NCBI RefSeq assembly: GCF_013336795.1
Contig: NZ_JAAFZT010000004.1
Coordinates: 17,174 to 81,173, forward strand
Reading direction: 5' to 3'
Length of the DNA stretch: 64,000 nt
From: Alteripontixanthobacter muriae
GTDB lineage: Bacteria > Pseudomonadota > Alphaproteobacteria > Sphingomonadales > Sphingomonadaceae
In this document: positions 41,555 through 50,274 of the stretch, piece by piece
How the letters are laid out: every line of letters begins with the position of its first letter
How positions within the stretch are numbered: the first letter of the stretch is position 1
The notes under the pieces: generated by a model
The model's input: the letters and a program-made list of their open reading frames with translations, nothing else
What the model was told of the DNA's origin: nothing
The model's database searches: none
Made by a program: the position numbers and the translations under genes

Positions 41555-42848
41555 CCCTTTGACATTGCTGGAGACGCGGCTGCATGCCGACCCTTCCCGG
41601 GTGGTTCTGCGGCCGTTTCACCTCGGGTGGCAGGCCCGCAACGCGCCGGGCGGGCGTTCGCAGAAGCTGGTGGACGACGTTCTCGCCCTTACCGAGACGG
41701 AAGTAGCGGAGGAATATGCCAAGGTGGTCGCCGACTTCAATGGGCGCCACTGGCAGACCGAAAGCATGTTCGAACAGCGATTCGCGGAGGTCGAGCAGTC
41801 GCTGGACCTGTCGGACCGGCAGTTCTCCGATATCGAGAAGAAGCTGATCGGCGCCTATTTCTGTCACGAATACACCTATGCCGCCGCGGCTCTGATGAAC
41901 CCTTCGGTCGTGCCTCACCCTGATCAGAGCGGACTGGAAGGCGATGCCTGCCGGTTCGTCATGAGTCTTCGCGCCGTCGGTGAAGGGCACATCAGTTCCA
42001 TCGCATTCCGCGAAGGCATCATGCATGGCGATGGCGCATTCGCGCTCTGGCCGCAAAGCTCCTTCGCCACCTCGGTCGAACTCGAGGACGAAACGCTGAC
42101 CGATGGCGATGATGCCGTAACCGTCACGCGCCATCCGGAAAGCAATCTTTCGAATACGGTGATCTTCCCGATCACCGAACAGCAGCGCAATGGCTTGGAA
42201 GATCTGCGGCTGGTTCGCTTCGACCATGGAGGCGCGGGGCGGCAGGAGGATTTTGAATGGATCGGCACCTACACGGCCTATTCCGGCTCGAACATCCGGT
42301 CGGAACTGCTCCGTACGCGGGATTTCCGTTCCTTTCAGCTCGAACCCATCACCGGCGAAGCGGGACGGAACAAGGGCATGGCGCTGTTCCCCGAACCGAT
42401 CGATGGCGGCTTCGCCATGGTGGGGCGCCAGGATGGCAAGAACCTTTTCCTGCTGAAATCCGACCGGGTCGATTGCTGGAACGACGAGGGCAAATTGCTG
42501 ATGGAGCCGCGCTATCCGTGGGAATTCATCCAGATCGGCAATTGCGGAAGCCCCATTCGCACCGACGAAGGCTGGCTTCTCCTGACGCATGGCGTCGGCG
42601 CGATGCGCAAATATGCGCTGGGCGCTGCCTTGCTCGATCTCGACGATCCGTCCCGCGTCATCGGCAGGACCCGGCACCCGATCCTGACCGCGCAGGATGA
42701 CGACCGGGCGGGCTACGTCCCGAACGTGGTCTATACCTGCGGTGCGATGAAGGTGGGGGAAACGCTGCTGATCCCCTATGGCATATCGGACAGCGCCGTC
42801 GGTTTCGCGACGGTCGAGGTGGACCGGCTGCTGCAACTAATGACCTGA
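41526..42848 (+). CDS. GH130-family beta-mannoside phosphorylase-like protein
   Basis: A 440-residue five-bladed beta-propeller protein of glycoside hydrolase family 130, starting with TTG after an AGGA site and overlapping the preceding stop by 29 bases. Family marks are present: YAAAALMNPSVV, RFVMSLRAVGEG, LEDLRLVRFD (the usual EDPR has lost the Pro), GTYTAYSGSNIRSELL, NKGMALFPEPI, GNCGSPIRTDEGWLLLTHG, GAALLDLDDPSRVIGRTRHPIL and NVVYTCGA. Members phosphorolyse or hydrolyse beta-1,2 or beta-1,4 mannosides; the related GT108 proteins make and degrade beta-1,2-mannan (mannogen). Linkage specificity cannot be read here. Confidence 0.87.
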   Translation: MTKRSSTSTSPLTLLETRLHADPSRVVLRPFHLGWQARNAPGGRSQKLVDDVLALTETEVAEEYAKVVADFNGRHWQTESMFEQRFAEVEQSLDLSDRQFSDIEKKLIGAYFCHEYTYAAAALMNPSVVPHPDQSGLEGDACRFVMSLRAVGEGHISSIAFREGIMHGDGAFALWPQSSFATSVELEDETLTDGDDAVTVTRHPESNLSNTVIFPITEQQRNGLEDLRLVRFDHGGAGRQEDFEWIGTYTAYSGSNIRSELLRTRDFRSFQLEPITGEAGRNKGMALFPEPIDGGFAMVGRQDGKNLFLLKSDRVDCWNDEGKLLMEPRYPWEFIQIGNCGSPIRTDEGWLLLTHGVGAMRKYALGAALLDLDDPSRVIGRTRHPILTAQDDDRAGYVPNVVYTCGAMKVGETLLIPYGISDSAVGFATVEVDRLLQLMT

Positions 42849-42934
42849 TGATGCGTTGGTGATGCAAACAAACCAGAGGGAGGTTGCGATACTGTCGCTG
42901 ACCTTCCCTTCCAGCGCAGGGTAGCAATGCTTCA

Positions 42935-43990
42935 GTGATAGTTCCGGTCATACTCTGCGGCGGCATCGGCACCCGTCTGTGGCCCCGCAGCCGTGCCGCC
43001 AAGGCCAAGCCTTTCCTGCCGCTGGTGGGCGAGGGTACCTTGTTCGAAGCGACGCTTCGGCGCTGCGGCGACAAGGACACCTTCGCCGCTCCGATCATCG
43101 TGACCGGCGACGCCCATATGGCCCATGTGGAGGATCAACTCGGCAGCGGGAATACGGCCGCGCAGATCATCGTCGAGCCGGAGGGAAAGAACACGGCGGC
43201 GGCGATCGCGCTCGCCGCTGCAAGGCTGCCGGCCGACGCAGTGATGCTCATCTGCCCGAGCGACCATCATATTTCGGACGATGCGGCCTTCCTTCAAACC
43301 GCACAGGCCGCCGCTCGGCTGGCTGGTGACCGGTGGCTCGTCGCGTTCGGCATTGAAGCGAAAACCCCTGAGACCGGCTTCGGCTATCTTAAGCAGGGCG
43401 AGGCGATAAAAGAAGGCTATCGCATCGCGCGCTTCGTCGAAAAGCCCGACCGCGAAACGGCGGAACGCTTTTTGCAGAGCGGCGAATATAGCTGGAACGG
43501 CGGCATCTTCGCTTTTCGTGCCGAGACCTACCTCGAGGAGCTGAAGCGGTATCGTCCGGCCCTCCACGCCGCGGTGACGCGTTCCGTTGCTGGTGGGGCA
43601 ACAGAAGGTCGAACGTTTTATCCCGACGCGGTCAGCTTCGCCAGTGTCGAGAGCGAATCTGTCGATTATGCGGTCATGGAGAACACGGACAGGGCAGTCA
43701 TGGTGTCGGCGAACTTCGGATGGTCGGACATAGGCAATTGGGAGGCCGTACATGCAGCGCGGCAGCAATTGCCGTGCTCTGCCGACAATTTCGACGCGGA
43801 TGGCAATCTGGCGAGGGGAGCCGCGGAACTCGTCGGATGCCGCAATGTCATGATCGACAGCGACGGCCCTCGTGTGTCCGCCATCGGCCTGGAAGATGTG
43901 GTCATCATCGTGGATGGCAACGACATTCTGGTCACGCATCGCCAAGGCGTTCAGAAGGTCGGCAAGTTGTCGGGCGTGACCGGACAATGA
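42935..43990 (+). CDS. manC: Mannose-1-phosphate guanylyltransferase
   Basis: A 351-residue nucleotidyltransferase that makes GDP-mannose from GTP and mannose-1-phosphate. The start codon is a GTG. The nucleotide loop CGGIGTRLWPRSRAAKAKPFL is intact, followed by VEPEGKNTAAAIALAA, CPSDHHI, GFGYLKQGE, FVEKPD and YSWNGGIFAFRA, all characteristic. The length matches single-domain enzymes without a fused isomerase. An 87-base gap separates it from the GH130 gene, and its stop overlaps the isomerase start as ATGA. Confidence 0.93.
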   Translation: MIVPVILCGGIGTRLWPRSRAAKAKPFLPLVGEGTLFEATLRRCGDKDTFAAPIIVTGDAHMAHVEDQLGSGNTAAQIIVEPEGKNTAAAIALAAARLPADAVMLICPSDHHISDDAAFLQTAQAAARLAGDRWLVAFGIEAKTPETGFGYLKQGEAIKEGYRIARFVEKPDRETAERFLQSGEYSWNGGIFAFRAETYLEELKRYRPALHAAVTRSVAGGATEGRTFYPDAVSFASVESESVDYAVMENTDRAVMVSANFGWSDIGNWEAVHAARQQLPCSADNFDADGNLARGAAELVGCRNVMIDSDGPRVSAIGLEDVVIIVDGNDILVTHRQGVQKVGKLSGVTGQ

Positions 43991-44799
43991 GCGGGCTGCT
44001 GCCTGTGCGCGAGGTGGCCAAAGTCTGGGGGCGCAAGCATCTGCCGCCGCCTTTCGGCAAATCTTACGAGGAGGCGATCGGCGAGATCTGGTTCGAGCCG
44101 CCGCCCGAGGTGCAGGAACTGCTCGTCAAATATATCTTCACCAGCGAGAAACTCTCTATTCAGAGCCACCCCGATGACGACCAGGCCGAAGCAGCGGGGC
44201 TGGGGCGCCAGGGTAAAGAGGAGTGCTGGCTGATGCTGGATGCGGACAGCGACGCCCGCCTCGGCATCGGGTTCCGCGAAGCGATTTCGCCGGGACGGAT
44301 GCGCGAAGCGGCGCTGGACGGTTCCATCGAGGATCTGCTGATGTGGCACCGGGTGGAAGCGGGTGACTTCTTCTATATCCCGGCCGGCACTGTCCACGCG
44401 ATCGGCGGTGGCATCAGCTTGATCGAAATTCAGCAGAACAGCGACGTCACCTACAGGCTTTATGACTACGGTCGCCCGCGCGAATTGCATCTGGACGCCG
44501 GCATTGCAGTAGCGAAGGGATCGCCTTACGATCCCGAACTGCATCGGAAGATCGGACCCGACGAGGGGTCAAGACTGGTGAATGGCCCGCATTTTCTGCT
44601 CGACCAGATTGCCGGGACACCTGACGATGATGTTATCTCGAATTACGAGAGGCACTGCCTGGTCATACCGATATCGGGCTCTGTCAAAATCGGCGGAGCA
44701 ACCGTCAGCGCCGGTAATTGCGCGCTGGCGAAGGGATTGAGTTCCGTCGATTTCACCCAAGCGGAGCGGACGCTGGTGACGACACCTCTCCTCGACTGA
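43987..44799 (+). CDS. manA: Class I mannose-6-phosphate isomerase
   Basis: A 270-residue cupin isomerase interconverting fructose-6-phosphate and mannose-6-phosphate. Zinc ligands appear in SIQSHPDDDQAE (Gln and His), in KEECWLML (Glu) and in IPAGTVHAIGGGISLIEIQQNSDVTYRLYDYGR. The first codon overlaps the manC stop. Together with manC it supplies GDP-mannose; phosphomannomutase is not in the operon. The protein is shorter than the E. coli enzyme, as in the compact bacterial class. Confidence 0.92.
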   Translation: MSGLLPVREVAKVWGRKHLPPPFGKSYEEAIGEIWFEPPPEVQELLVKYIFTSEKLSIQSHPDDDQAEAAGLGRQGKEECWLMLDADSDARLGIGFREAISPGRMREAALDGSIEDLLMWHRVEAGDFFYIPAGTVHAIGGGISLIEIQQNSDVTYRLYDYGRPRELHLDAGIAVAKGSPYDPELHRKIGPDEGSRLVNGPHFLLDQIAGTPDDDVISNYERHCLVIPISGSVKIGGATVSAGNCALAKGLSSVDFTQAERTLVTTPLLD

Positions 44800-44818
44800 A
44801 CCCGGTCACTGGCCGTCG

Positions 44819-45349
44819 TCATTCATGGTCCGGGCGGCCAAGTACGTTTTCGAGCAATCGTGTATCGACAGCGTCGCCTTGCAGAACCGAAATGTCACCC
44901 GTGGTTTCAAGCACGACAGCGCGCACCTGGCTGAGATCCGACACATTCGCTTCGCGCAGTTTCGCGAAGAGGTCTGCCTTGCTGACCCGCGACTCTCGCA
45001 GCGCTGTCTCGAAGATCTGTCCGTCGAAAGCGAGCAGGCGCGGGTCGTTGCCAATCGCATCCTCGAAATTCCTGTTCCGCACCCGCAGCTTGGAAATGCA
45101 GAACTGCAGCAGGAACAGCGATGCGATGGTGAACAGATAATAGGCCAGCCGCTCCCATGAAGTCGCGGTGACCGCGCCCGCCAGCAATGTACCCATCGCG
45201 ACAGTCAGGACGAAATCGAACGACGTCATTTTCGAGAAGCTGCGCAGACCGACGATCCTGACGCATAGCACGACGAAAAACAGGACGAGCGCCATCATGA
45301 GGAAGGCCCGGAGCGGGAGCATCGGGAAAGTCTCGGCGAAAAAAGACAT
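44819..45349 (-). CDS. YetF/DUF421-family membrane protein
   Basis: A 176-residue protein with three N-terminal helices (FPMLPLRAFLMMALVLFFVVL; SFDFVLTVAMGTLLAGA; YYLFTIASLFLLQF) and a C-terminal soluble domain (RNRNFEDAIGNDPRLLAFDGQIFETALRES, ALREANVSDLSQVRAVVLETTGDISVLQG). These match the DUF421/YetF pattern, including the RIVGLRSFSKMTSFDF segment. The ATG at 45349 is chosen over an upstream ATG at 45403. The function is unknown. It is convergent with the mannose operon, 19 bases apart. Confidence 0.83.
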   Translation of the reverse strand: MSFFAETFPMLPLRAFLMMALVLFFVVLCVRIVGLRSFSKMTSFDFVLTVAMGTLLAGAVTATSWERLAYYLFTIASLFLLQFCISKLRVRNRNFEDAIGNDPRLLAFDGQIFETALRESRVSKADLFAKLREANVSDLSQVRAVVLETTGDISVLQGDAVDTRLLENVLGRPDHE

Positions 45350-45636
45350 GAGGGTCTCCGGGCTATCACGGCTGAACGCATGCAAGCACGATTCATTCGC
45401 CATGCATGCAAATGGCGCAAGCGCATTCTGGGCAGGCGCACGTTCGCCGGCGCATAGCCGGTTGTTTCATCAGAAGGCGCGGCGCAACTCCGGCGACATG
45501 CGAAATTGCGCAAATCAGCAATGCTGCATTGCAAAAATTGCGGAACTTTCCGGTCCTCTATTGCAATGCAGTCTTCTCTGCGCCTACGCTGTGTGAAACA
45601 GACCGCAAAAGACGGCTGCACATGGGAGGGGATGCT
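45350..45636 (+). promoter_or_regulatory. Upstream region of the second TonB receptor, rich in TTGC/GCAA elements
   Basis: This 287-base gap holds no gene that I can support. It contains several short repeats of TTGC and GCAA, including palindromic TTGCGCAA, ATTGCAAAAATTGCG and ATTGCAATGCAG between about 45505 and 45575. Such elements may bind a regulator of the receptor. The strong ribosome site GGGAGGGG lies just before the start at 45637. Confidence 0.35.
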
Positions 45637-48618
45637 ATGAGGGGCAAAGCCGCTTTACTGACCGGAATCTGCGCTGGTGCGATGATGATACCCGTACAGG
45701 CACAGGCACAGGACACTTACGACCCGCCGAACACTCCGCCGGATTTCAATACTCCTGAAATCATCGTGACGGCCCAGCGCCGGGCGCAGAGCCTTCAGGC
45801 CGTGCCGATCGCGGTCAGTGCCTTTGATGCACAAGCGCTCGAGGCGCAGCAGATCGAAAATGCGGCCGATCTTCAGCTTACCCTTCCGAACGTTTCTTTC
45901 ACCAAGAGCAACTTTACCGCCTCCAGTTTTACCATCCGCGGCATCGGCGATCTTTGCGTGGGTGTGACTTGCGACAGCGCCACGGCAATCCACGTCAATT
46001 CGGCCCCTTTGTTCGGCACCCGCCTGTTCGAAACGGAATATTTCGATCTCGAACGGATCGAGGTTCTGCGCGGCCCCCAGGGCACATTGTTCGGGCGCAA
46101 TGCGACTTCGGGCGTCGTCAATGTCGTCACCGCAAAGCCGATACTGGGCGAGTTCCGTGGATCGGGTGAATTCGAATACGGCAATTACGATTCGATCAAG
46201 GCTACCGGCATGCTCAATGTGCCGATTGGCAACACCTTGGCCGCCCGCGTGGCGGGCTTCTACCTGAACCGCGACGGTTTCACCGAAAACCTGTTCAACG
46301 ACACGCGCATCGATGGCCGCGACATGTATGCGGTGCGTGGCTCCTTGCGATGGGAACCAACCTCGACCACCACGGTCGATCTCATCGGCTATTACTTCCG
46401 CGAGGACGATGACCGGCTTCGCATTCAGAAGCAGCAGTGCCAGCGCGACCCGACGGGCGTTCTCGGTTGCCTGAACAACAATCTGGCTTTCGAAAAGGTC
46501 AATCTCAACGCCACTTTCACCGGTACGCTGGGTTCCGATGAATTCCTGGCGATCAACGGTCTGCCGCCGGGCTTCGGCCTCAACAGCCTGTACGGCCCCG
46601 ACGCATTCTCGAATTTTCAGGAGCCAGCCGATTTCCGGCAGGTGTCGACTGCCTTTACACCGGAATATTTTGCGGACGAATTGCAGGTGCAATTGCAGGT
46701 CGATCAAGACCTCGGCGCCTTCAACGTCTCGCTTTCCGGCATCTATCAGGAAACCAGTGTCGACAGCCGGCAGGACTACAACCTCGGCATTCTCGACCGC
46801 AGCGGTTTCGCGCAAGCTTTGAACCAGACCGCCTTCTTCGCGGCGAACGGGGTGCCGACGGGCCTGCCTGCGCCATTCCCGCCCTTCGTGCCGGGATCCG
46901 CCGCCTATTTCGCGCCTATCGCCAACGCATTGTTCCCGAACGGGCCGAACGGCGTGCTCTGCACTTCGGCCGCCCGCACCGATAATCGCGGCGCTTTTGA
47001 AGGTGAGCGCCTGTGCGGCGACTCTCCGATTTCGTTCGATAGATCGAACCAGGACCAGCGATCCTATTCGGGTGAAGCCATCGTCACGAGCGATTTCGAC
47101 GGACCGTTCAATTTCCTGCTGGGCGGCATCTACGCCAACTCGCAGGTCAGCGAAAACAGCTATTTCATCAACACTTTCGCCATCGACTACATCGCCGGAC
47201 TGCTGGGTTCGTTCAACACTTTCGGGACCGTCGTCGACGCCGATCCTGCCAACGATCTGCCGCCTTCCTACCTCGGGCCGTCGATGTATCGCAACAATAC
47301 CATCGATTTCGAACTCGACAGCTATGGCATATTTGGTGAAGTCTATTTCGATGTGGGCGACAGGCTGAAACTGACGGCCGGACTGCGTTACAACAATGAC
47401 AAGAAGACCAATGTGGCGCGGTCCACTTTGGTCAATTTCCTGGTGCCTTATGCCCTGCAGGACGATCCTTTCAACTCGCCTTTCGTCGGACCGACATACG
47501 ATGCCGATCCGGGAATTCCGGGTAACCAGGTGGTGCAGGCGCGCGAAGTGTCCTTCGATGCGATTACCGGACGCTTCGTCGCCGATTACGAGCTTACGCC
47601 CGACAATCTGCTCTATGCTTCCTATTCGCGCGGCTACAAATCCGGCGGCATCAACCCGCCTTTGCAGCCGATCTTCGCCGTGCCGGAAGGCTTTGAGAAG
47701 GAATCGATCGACGCTTTCGAAATCGGCAGCAAGAACACCTTTGCCAACGGGCAACTGGTGCTTAATGCGACGGCGTTTTACTACAAGTACAAGGATCTGC
47801 AACTCAGCCGGATCATTGCGCGAACCGCGGTGAACGACACGATTGATGCGAATGTCTATGGCCTGGAACTCGAGGCGGTGGTCCGTCCCGATCCGGCGCT
47901 GCTGATCAACATGAGCTTCAGCTATCTGAAGTCCGAGGTTGCCGGAGACGAATTCTTCAGCAACCCGCGCGATCCCGCTGGCGGTCGCTCGGATGCCGTC
48001 ATCATCAAGGACATCACCAACGGCGCTAACTGTGCTGTCGTTCCGACCACCGCAGGCAACGCTGCGGGTGCGAATGCGTTTGTCAGCGCGATCAATGCCA
48101 ATCTGGGTCTGCGGGGGCCGACGAATTTCCCTGCCGACGGCAATATCAATGCTACGGGCGCATTCAGCATCTGCAGCGCGCTGCAGGCGCAGGCAGCAGC
48201 GGTCGGTGCGGCATTCGGCGGCATCGACGTCCTCAGTCCGGGCGTGCAAGTCAATCTGCGCGGGAACGATCTGCCGCAGGCGCCGAATTTCAAGGCATCG
48301 GTCGGCGCCCAATATACGGTGTTCTTCGACAACGGCATGACCCTTGTTCCCCGGGTCGACCTTGCCTTTACCGGCGAACAATCTGGCAGCATCTTCAACG
48401 GGAACGTCAATTCCATCGATTCGTTCGTGCAGGCCAATGCCAGAGTGCAGCTGAACGGTCCGGATGAGCGTTATTTCATCAGGGGGTTCGTGCAGAACAT
48501 TTTTGACAGCAGTTCGGTAACCGGCCTGTATCTTACCGACGCGGCATCGGGCCTGTTTACGAACGTCTTCACTCTGGATCCTCGCCGCTATGGCGTGGCA
48601 GTCGGCGTTCAGTTCTGA
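45637..48618 (+). CDS. TonB-dependent receptor, large
   Basis: A 993-residue outer-membrane receptor. The ATG at 45637 follows GGGAGGGG; an ATG at 45622 is also in frame. A signal peptide (GKAALLTGICAGAMMIPVQAQAQ) leads to the plug, with TonB-box-like EIIVTAQRRAQSLQAVPIAVSAF and LERIEVLRGPQGTLFGRNATSGVVNVVTAKP. The barrel ends in an aromatic residue (YGVAVGVQF). The plug resembles that of sphingomonad receptors for hydroxylated or aromatic substrates, but the ligand cannot be read. Its 3' end is followed by a strong terminator. A 908-codon frame on the other strand within 45655-48381 is an antisense shadow. Confidence 0.92.
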   Translation: MRGKAALLTGICAGAMMIPVQAQAQDTYDPPNTPPDFNTPEIIVTAQRRAQSLQAVPIAVSAFDAQALEAQQIENAADLQLTLPNVSFTKSNFTASSFTIRGIGDLCVGVTCDSATAIHVNSAPLFGTRLFETEYFDLERIEVLRGPQGTLFGRNATSGVVNVVTAKPILGEFRGSGEFEYGNYDSIKATGMLNVPIGNTLAARVAGFYLNRDGFTENLFNDTRIDGRDMYAVRGSLRWEPTSTTTVDLIGYYFREDDDRLRIQKQQCQRDPTGVLGCLNNNLAFEKVNLNATFTGTLGSDEFLAINGLPPGFGLNSLYGPDAFSNFQEPADFRQVSTAFTPEYFADELQVQLQVDQDLGAFNVSLSGIYQETSVDSRQDYNLGILDRSGFAQALNQTAFFAANGVPTGLPAPFPPFVPGSAAYFAPIANALFPNGPNGVLCTSAARTDNRGAFEGERLCGDSPISFDRSNQDQRSYSGEAIVTSDFDGPFNFLLGGIYANSQVSENSYFINTFAIDYIAGLLGSFNTFGTVVDADPANDLPPSYLGPSMYRNNTIDFELDSYGIFGEVYFDVGDRLKLTAGLRYNNDKKTNVARSTLVNFLVPYALQDDPFNSPFVGPTYDADPGIPGNQVVQAREVSFDAITGRFVADYELTPDNLLYASYSRGYKSGGINPPLQPIFAVPEGFEKESIDAFEIGSKNTFANGQLVLNATAFYYKYKDLQLSRIIARTAVNDTIDANVYGLELEAVVRPDPALLINMSFSYLKSEVAGDEFFSNPRDPAGGRSDAVIIKDITNGANCAVVPTTAGNAAGANAFVSAINANLGLRGPTNFPADGNINATGAFSICSALQAQAAAVGAAFGGIDVLSPGVQVNLRGNDLPQAPNFKASVGAQYTVFFDNGMTLVPRVDLAFTGEQSGSIFNGNVNSIDSFVQANARVQLNGPDERYFIRGFVQNIFDSSSVTGLYLTDAASGLFTNVFTLDPRRYGVAVGVQF

Positions 48619-48639
48619 GAAGACTGGAGCCGCAGACTA

Positions 48640-48672
48640 GGGGGCCGGGCGCAATGTCCGGCCCCTTCTTTA
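48640..48672 (+). terminator. Rho-independent terminator after TonB receptor
   Basis: GGGGGCCGG at 48640-48648 pairs with CCGGCCCC at 48658-48665 around a short loop and is followed by TTCTTT. It lies 22 bases after the receptor stop. Confidence 0.85.
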
Positions 48673-48761
48673 TTGCGGATTGCAGTTCTCCCTGCCGAGA
48701 TTATTTTTGAAAGCTGTATTTGTCGCGGCAAGCGCATCACGCTATGCAGCGCTGCGAATGC

Positions 48762-48838
48762 GCGCCTGTAGTTCAACTGGATAGAGCACGAGCCTTCTAA
48801 GCTTGGAGTTGCAGGTTCGAGTCCTGCCAGGCGCGCCA
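48762..48838 (+). tRNA. tRNA-Arg(TCT)
   Basis: A complete 77-base cloverleaf: acceptor GCGCCTG/CAGGCGC with discriminator G and encoded CCA at 48836-48838; D arm with GTTCAACTGGATAGAGC; anticodon stem CGAGC/GCTTG with loop CTTCTAA, anticodon TCT at 48796-48798; T arm with GGTTCGAGTCC. The CCA end is encoded. It reads AGA (and AGG by wobble). A Nudix gene on the other strand ends three bases after it. Confidence 0.97.
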
Positions 48839-48841
48839 TTC

Positions 48842-49624
48842 TCAACCCCGTTCGATGCGCTCCAGCGCCTGCCGCGTCACCGGGTATCCGGCATCCTCGG
48901 GGATCGTCAGCCAGCGCGTTCCTTCTCTCTCGACGATCTTCGGCACAATCGTGCGCACCTCGATTGCTTCCGCCTGCCGTTTCGCGGCGTGAAAATCAGG
49001 GAACTGAGCCAAACGCTCCAGATTGCGCGCGGTCGGGAAAATGACGCTGATCTCGCCCCTTTCGGCCATTTCGAGAGCGGTCTGCGCGCTCGTCCAGAAC
49101 AGGTGCGTGTTTTCGGTGCGGTCGACGGTGATGTCGACCGATCCGGTGCCCAAATCGGCGAGATAGAACCGCGTGTCGAAAAGGCGCTTGTGGGCCATGC
49201 CGCGCGGAAACCAGCGGGCGAAGGGAACAAGCGCATCGAGGTCGAGCTTCCAGCGGAAGCGTTCGAGCACAGGCGCGAGGGACAGCGTTTCCAGCAGCAT
49301 GGCGCGGGCATCCATGGCTGCAGCACCATCCACGGTCCCCCTGATGCCGATAGCAAGGCCGGTCTCCTCCAGCGTCTCGCGAATTGCCGCAATGCGCGCG
49401 GCTACGTCTTCCTTATCCAGGTCCGTGGCGGTGGCGGCAGCCAGATCATGGTCGGCAGGATCGATCCGGCCGCCTGGCCAGACTGCGGCACCGCCTGCAA
49501 AGACGAGTTCCCTTGATCGGGTAACCATCAGCAGTTCTGGAGGCGCGCCCTCAGTTCTACCGAGACGGAAAATCACCAGCGTCGCCGCAGGTATGGCGTC
49601 CGGTTCTGGCGCTGTATCGTTCAT
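48842..49624 (-). CDS. Nudix hydrolase
   Basis: A 260-residue Nudix-domain protein. The Nudix box is recognisable as RETLEETGL with the preceding Gly in AVWPGGRIDP, though a stretch of about 25 residues (including DHDLAAATATDLDKEDVAARI) lies between, an expanded form. The ATG at 49624 is preferred over an upstream ATG-like codon at 49660. A C-terminal region of about 130 residues has no assigned domain. The substrate is unknown; such enzymes clean nucleoside diphosphate derivatives, and this long form with PAATLVIFRL and RFDTRFYLA-like segments is found in acyl-CoA/ NUDT19-like Nudix proteins. Confidence 0.75.
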   Translation of the reverse strand: MNDTAPEPDAIPAATLVIFRLGRTEGAPPELLMVTRSRELVFAGGAAVWPGGRIDPADHDLAAATATDLDKEDVAARIAAIRETLEETGLAIGIRGTVDGAAAMDARAMLLETLSLAPVLERFRWKLDLDALVPFARWFPRGMAHKRLFDTRFYLADLGTGSVDITVDRTENTHLFWTSAQTALEMAERGEISVIFPTARNLERLAQFPDFHAAKRQAEAIEVRTIVPKIVEREGTRWLTIPEDAGYPVTRQALERIERG

Positions 49625-49749
49625 GGCGTGGAGAATGGCGGTAAGCTGTAATCTTGCCAAGCCCCTGTCGGAGTGGTTTACAGTCTTCGCTCAGGCCGAT
49701 TGGCCGGTAACCATTAAGACCGGCAGTTCAGGGCACTTGCGGACAGTTG

Positions 49750-49876
49750 GCACGTGTCGTGCAATGTACGTGATGTCTCTGGAATAAGTCTGCGGCGGCA
49801 CGATCCTGGTAGTCCCGTGCCGCACGACCCCATATGAAAAGGCCCGCTCCAGAAATTCTGGGGCGGGCCTCTTTTC
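49750..49876 (+). ncRNA. Candidate small RNA with two stems and terminator
   Basis: The 250-base gene-free stretch 49625-49874 holds a structured segment. Stem one: GTCGTGC at 49756-49762 can pair with GCACGAC at 49822-49828. Stem two: GCGGCACG at 49795-49802 pairs perfectly with CGTGCCGC at 49816-49823; the two stems share two bases and so partly compete. A terminator-like hairpin with a T run follows. A weak -35/-10-like pair (TTGCGG near 49738, TGCAAT near 49760) precedes it. No known RNA family is recognised. Confidence 0.32.
49837..49876. terminator. Bidirectional terminator between Nudix and GrxD genes
   Basis: AAAAGGCCCGC and GCGGGCCTCTTTT pair around an inner TCCAGAAATTCTGGG stem-loop, giving a long hairpin with T runs on both strands. 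It ends the grxD operon on the minus strand and any plus-strand transcript from the gap. Confidence 0.85.
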
Positions 49877-50234
49877 AATCATGGGAAGTGCTTCGCTGGC
49901 TTGAGTCCGAGGCTGGCGCCACCTTCTTTTCGGCCATCAATTCCTGCAATTCTCCGGCTTCGAACATTTCCATCATAATGTCGCTGCCGCCGACGAACTC
50001 ACCCTTCACATAAAGCTGCGGGATCGTTGGCCAATCGGAGAAGGACTTGATGCCCTGCCGGATCTCCATGTCCTGCAATACGTCCACGCTTTCGTAAGCG
50101 ACGCCGCAATGGTCCAGGATGGCGATCGCGCGGCTGGAAAAACCGCATTGCGGGAACAGCGGCGTGCCCTTCATGAACAGCACGACGTCGTCTTTGGCGA
50201 CGATGCCCGACAGGCGTTCTTTGATTTCGGCCAT
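49875..50234 (-). CDS. grxD: Monothiol glutaredoxin Grx4/GrxD
   Basis: A 119-residue CGFS-type monothiol glutaredoxin that carries [2Fe-2S] clusters and delivers them to partner proteins. The CGFS motif is in [12 protein letters not shown], followed by the cis-Pro segment [16 protein letters not shown] and the GG(S/C)D loop SDIMMEM. It is followed upstream by the BolA gene; Grx4 and BolA proteins form heterodimers in many bacteria and eukaryotes, and this pairing in one operon supports it. It overlaps with the terminator at its 3' end. Confidence 0.95.
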   Translation of the reverse strand: MAEIKERLSGIVAKDDVVLFMKGTPLFPQCGFSSRAIAILDHCGVAYESVDVLQDMEIRQGIKSFSDWPTIPQLYVKGEFVGGSDIMMEMFEAGELQELMAEKKVAPASDSSQRSTSHD

Positions 50235-50274
50235 AGTCAGAAATACCTTGTAACTTCGGATCTTGAATTGGTTC

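Noticed and set aside
45655-48381. 908-codon open frame on the minus strand
   Set aside because: It is exactly antisense to the TonB receptor, whose plug and barrel motifs are clear; long antisense frames are common in GC-rich coding sequence.
48762-48845. tRNA-Arg as integration site for a mobile element
   Set aside because: No integrase or direct repeat of the tRNA 3' end is visible nearby and flanking genes look native.
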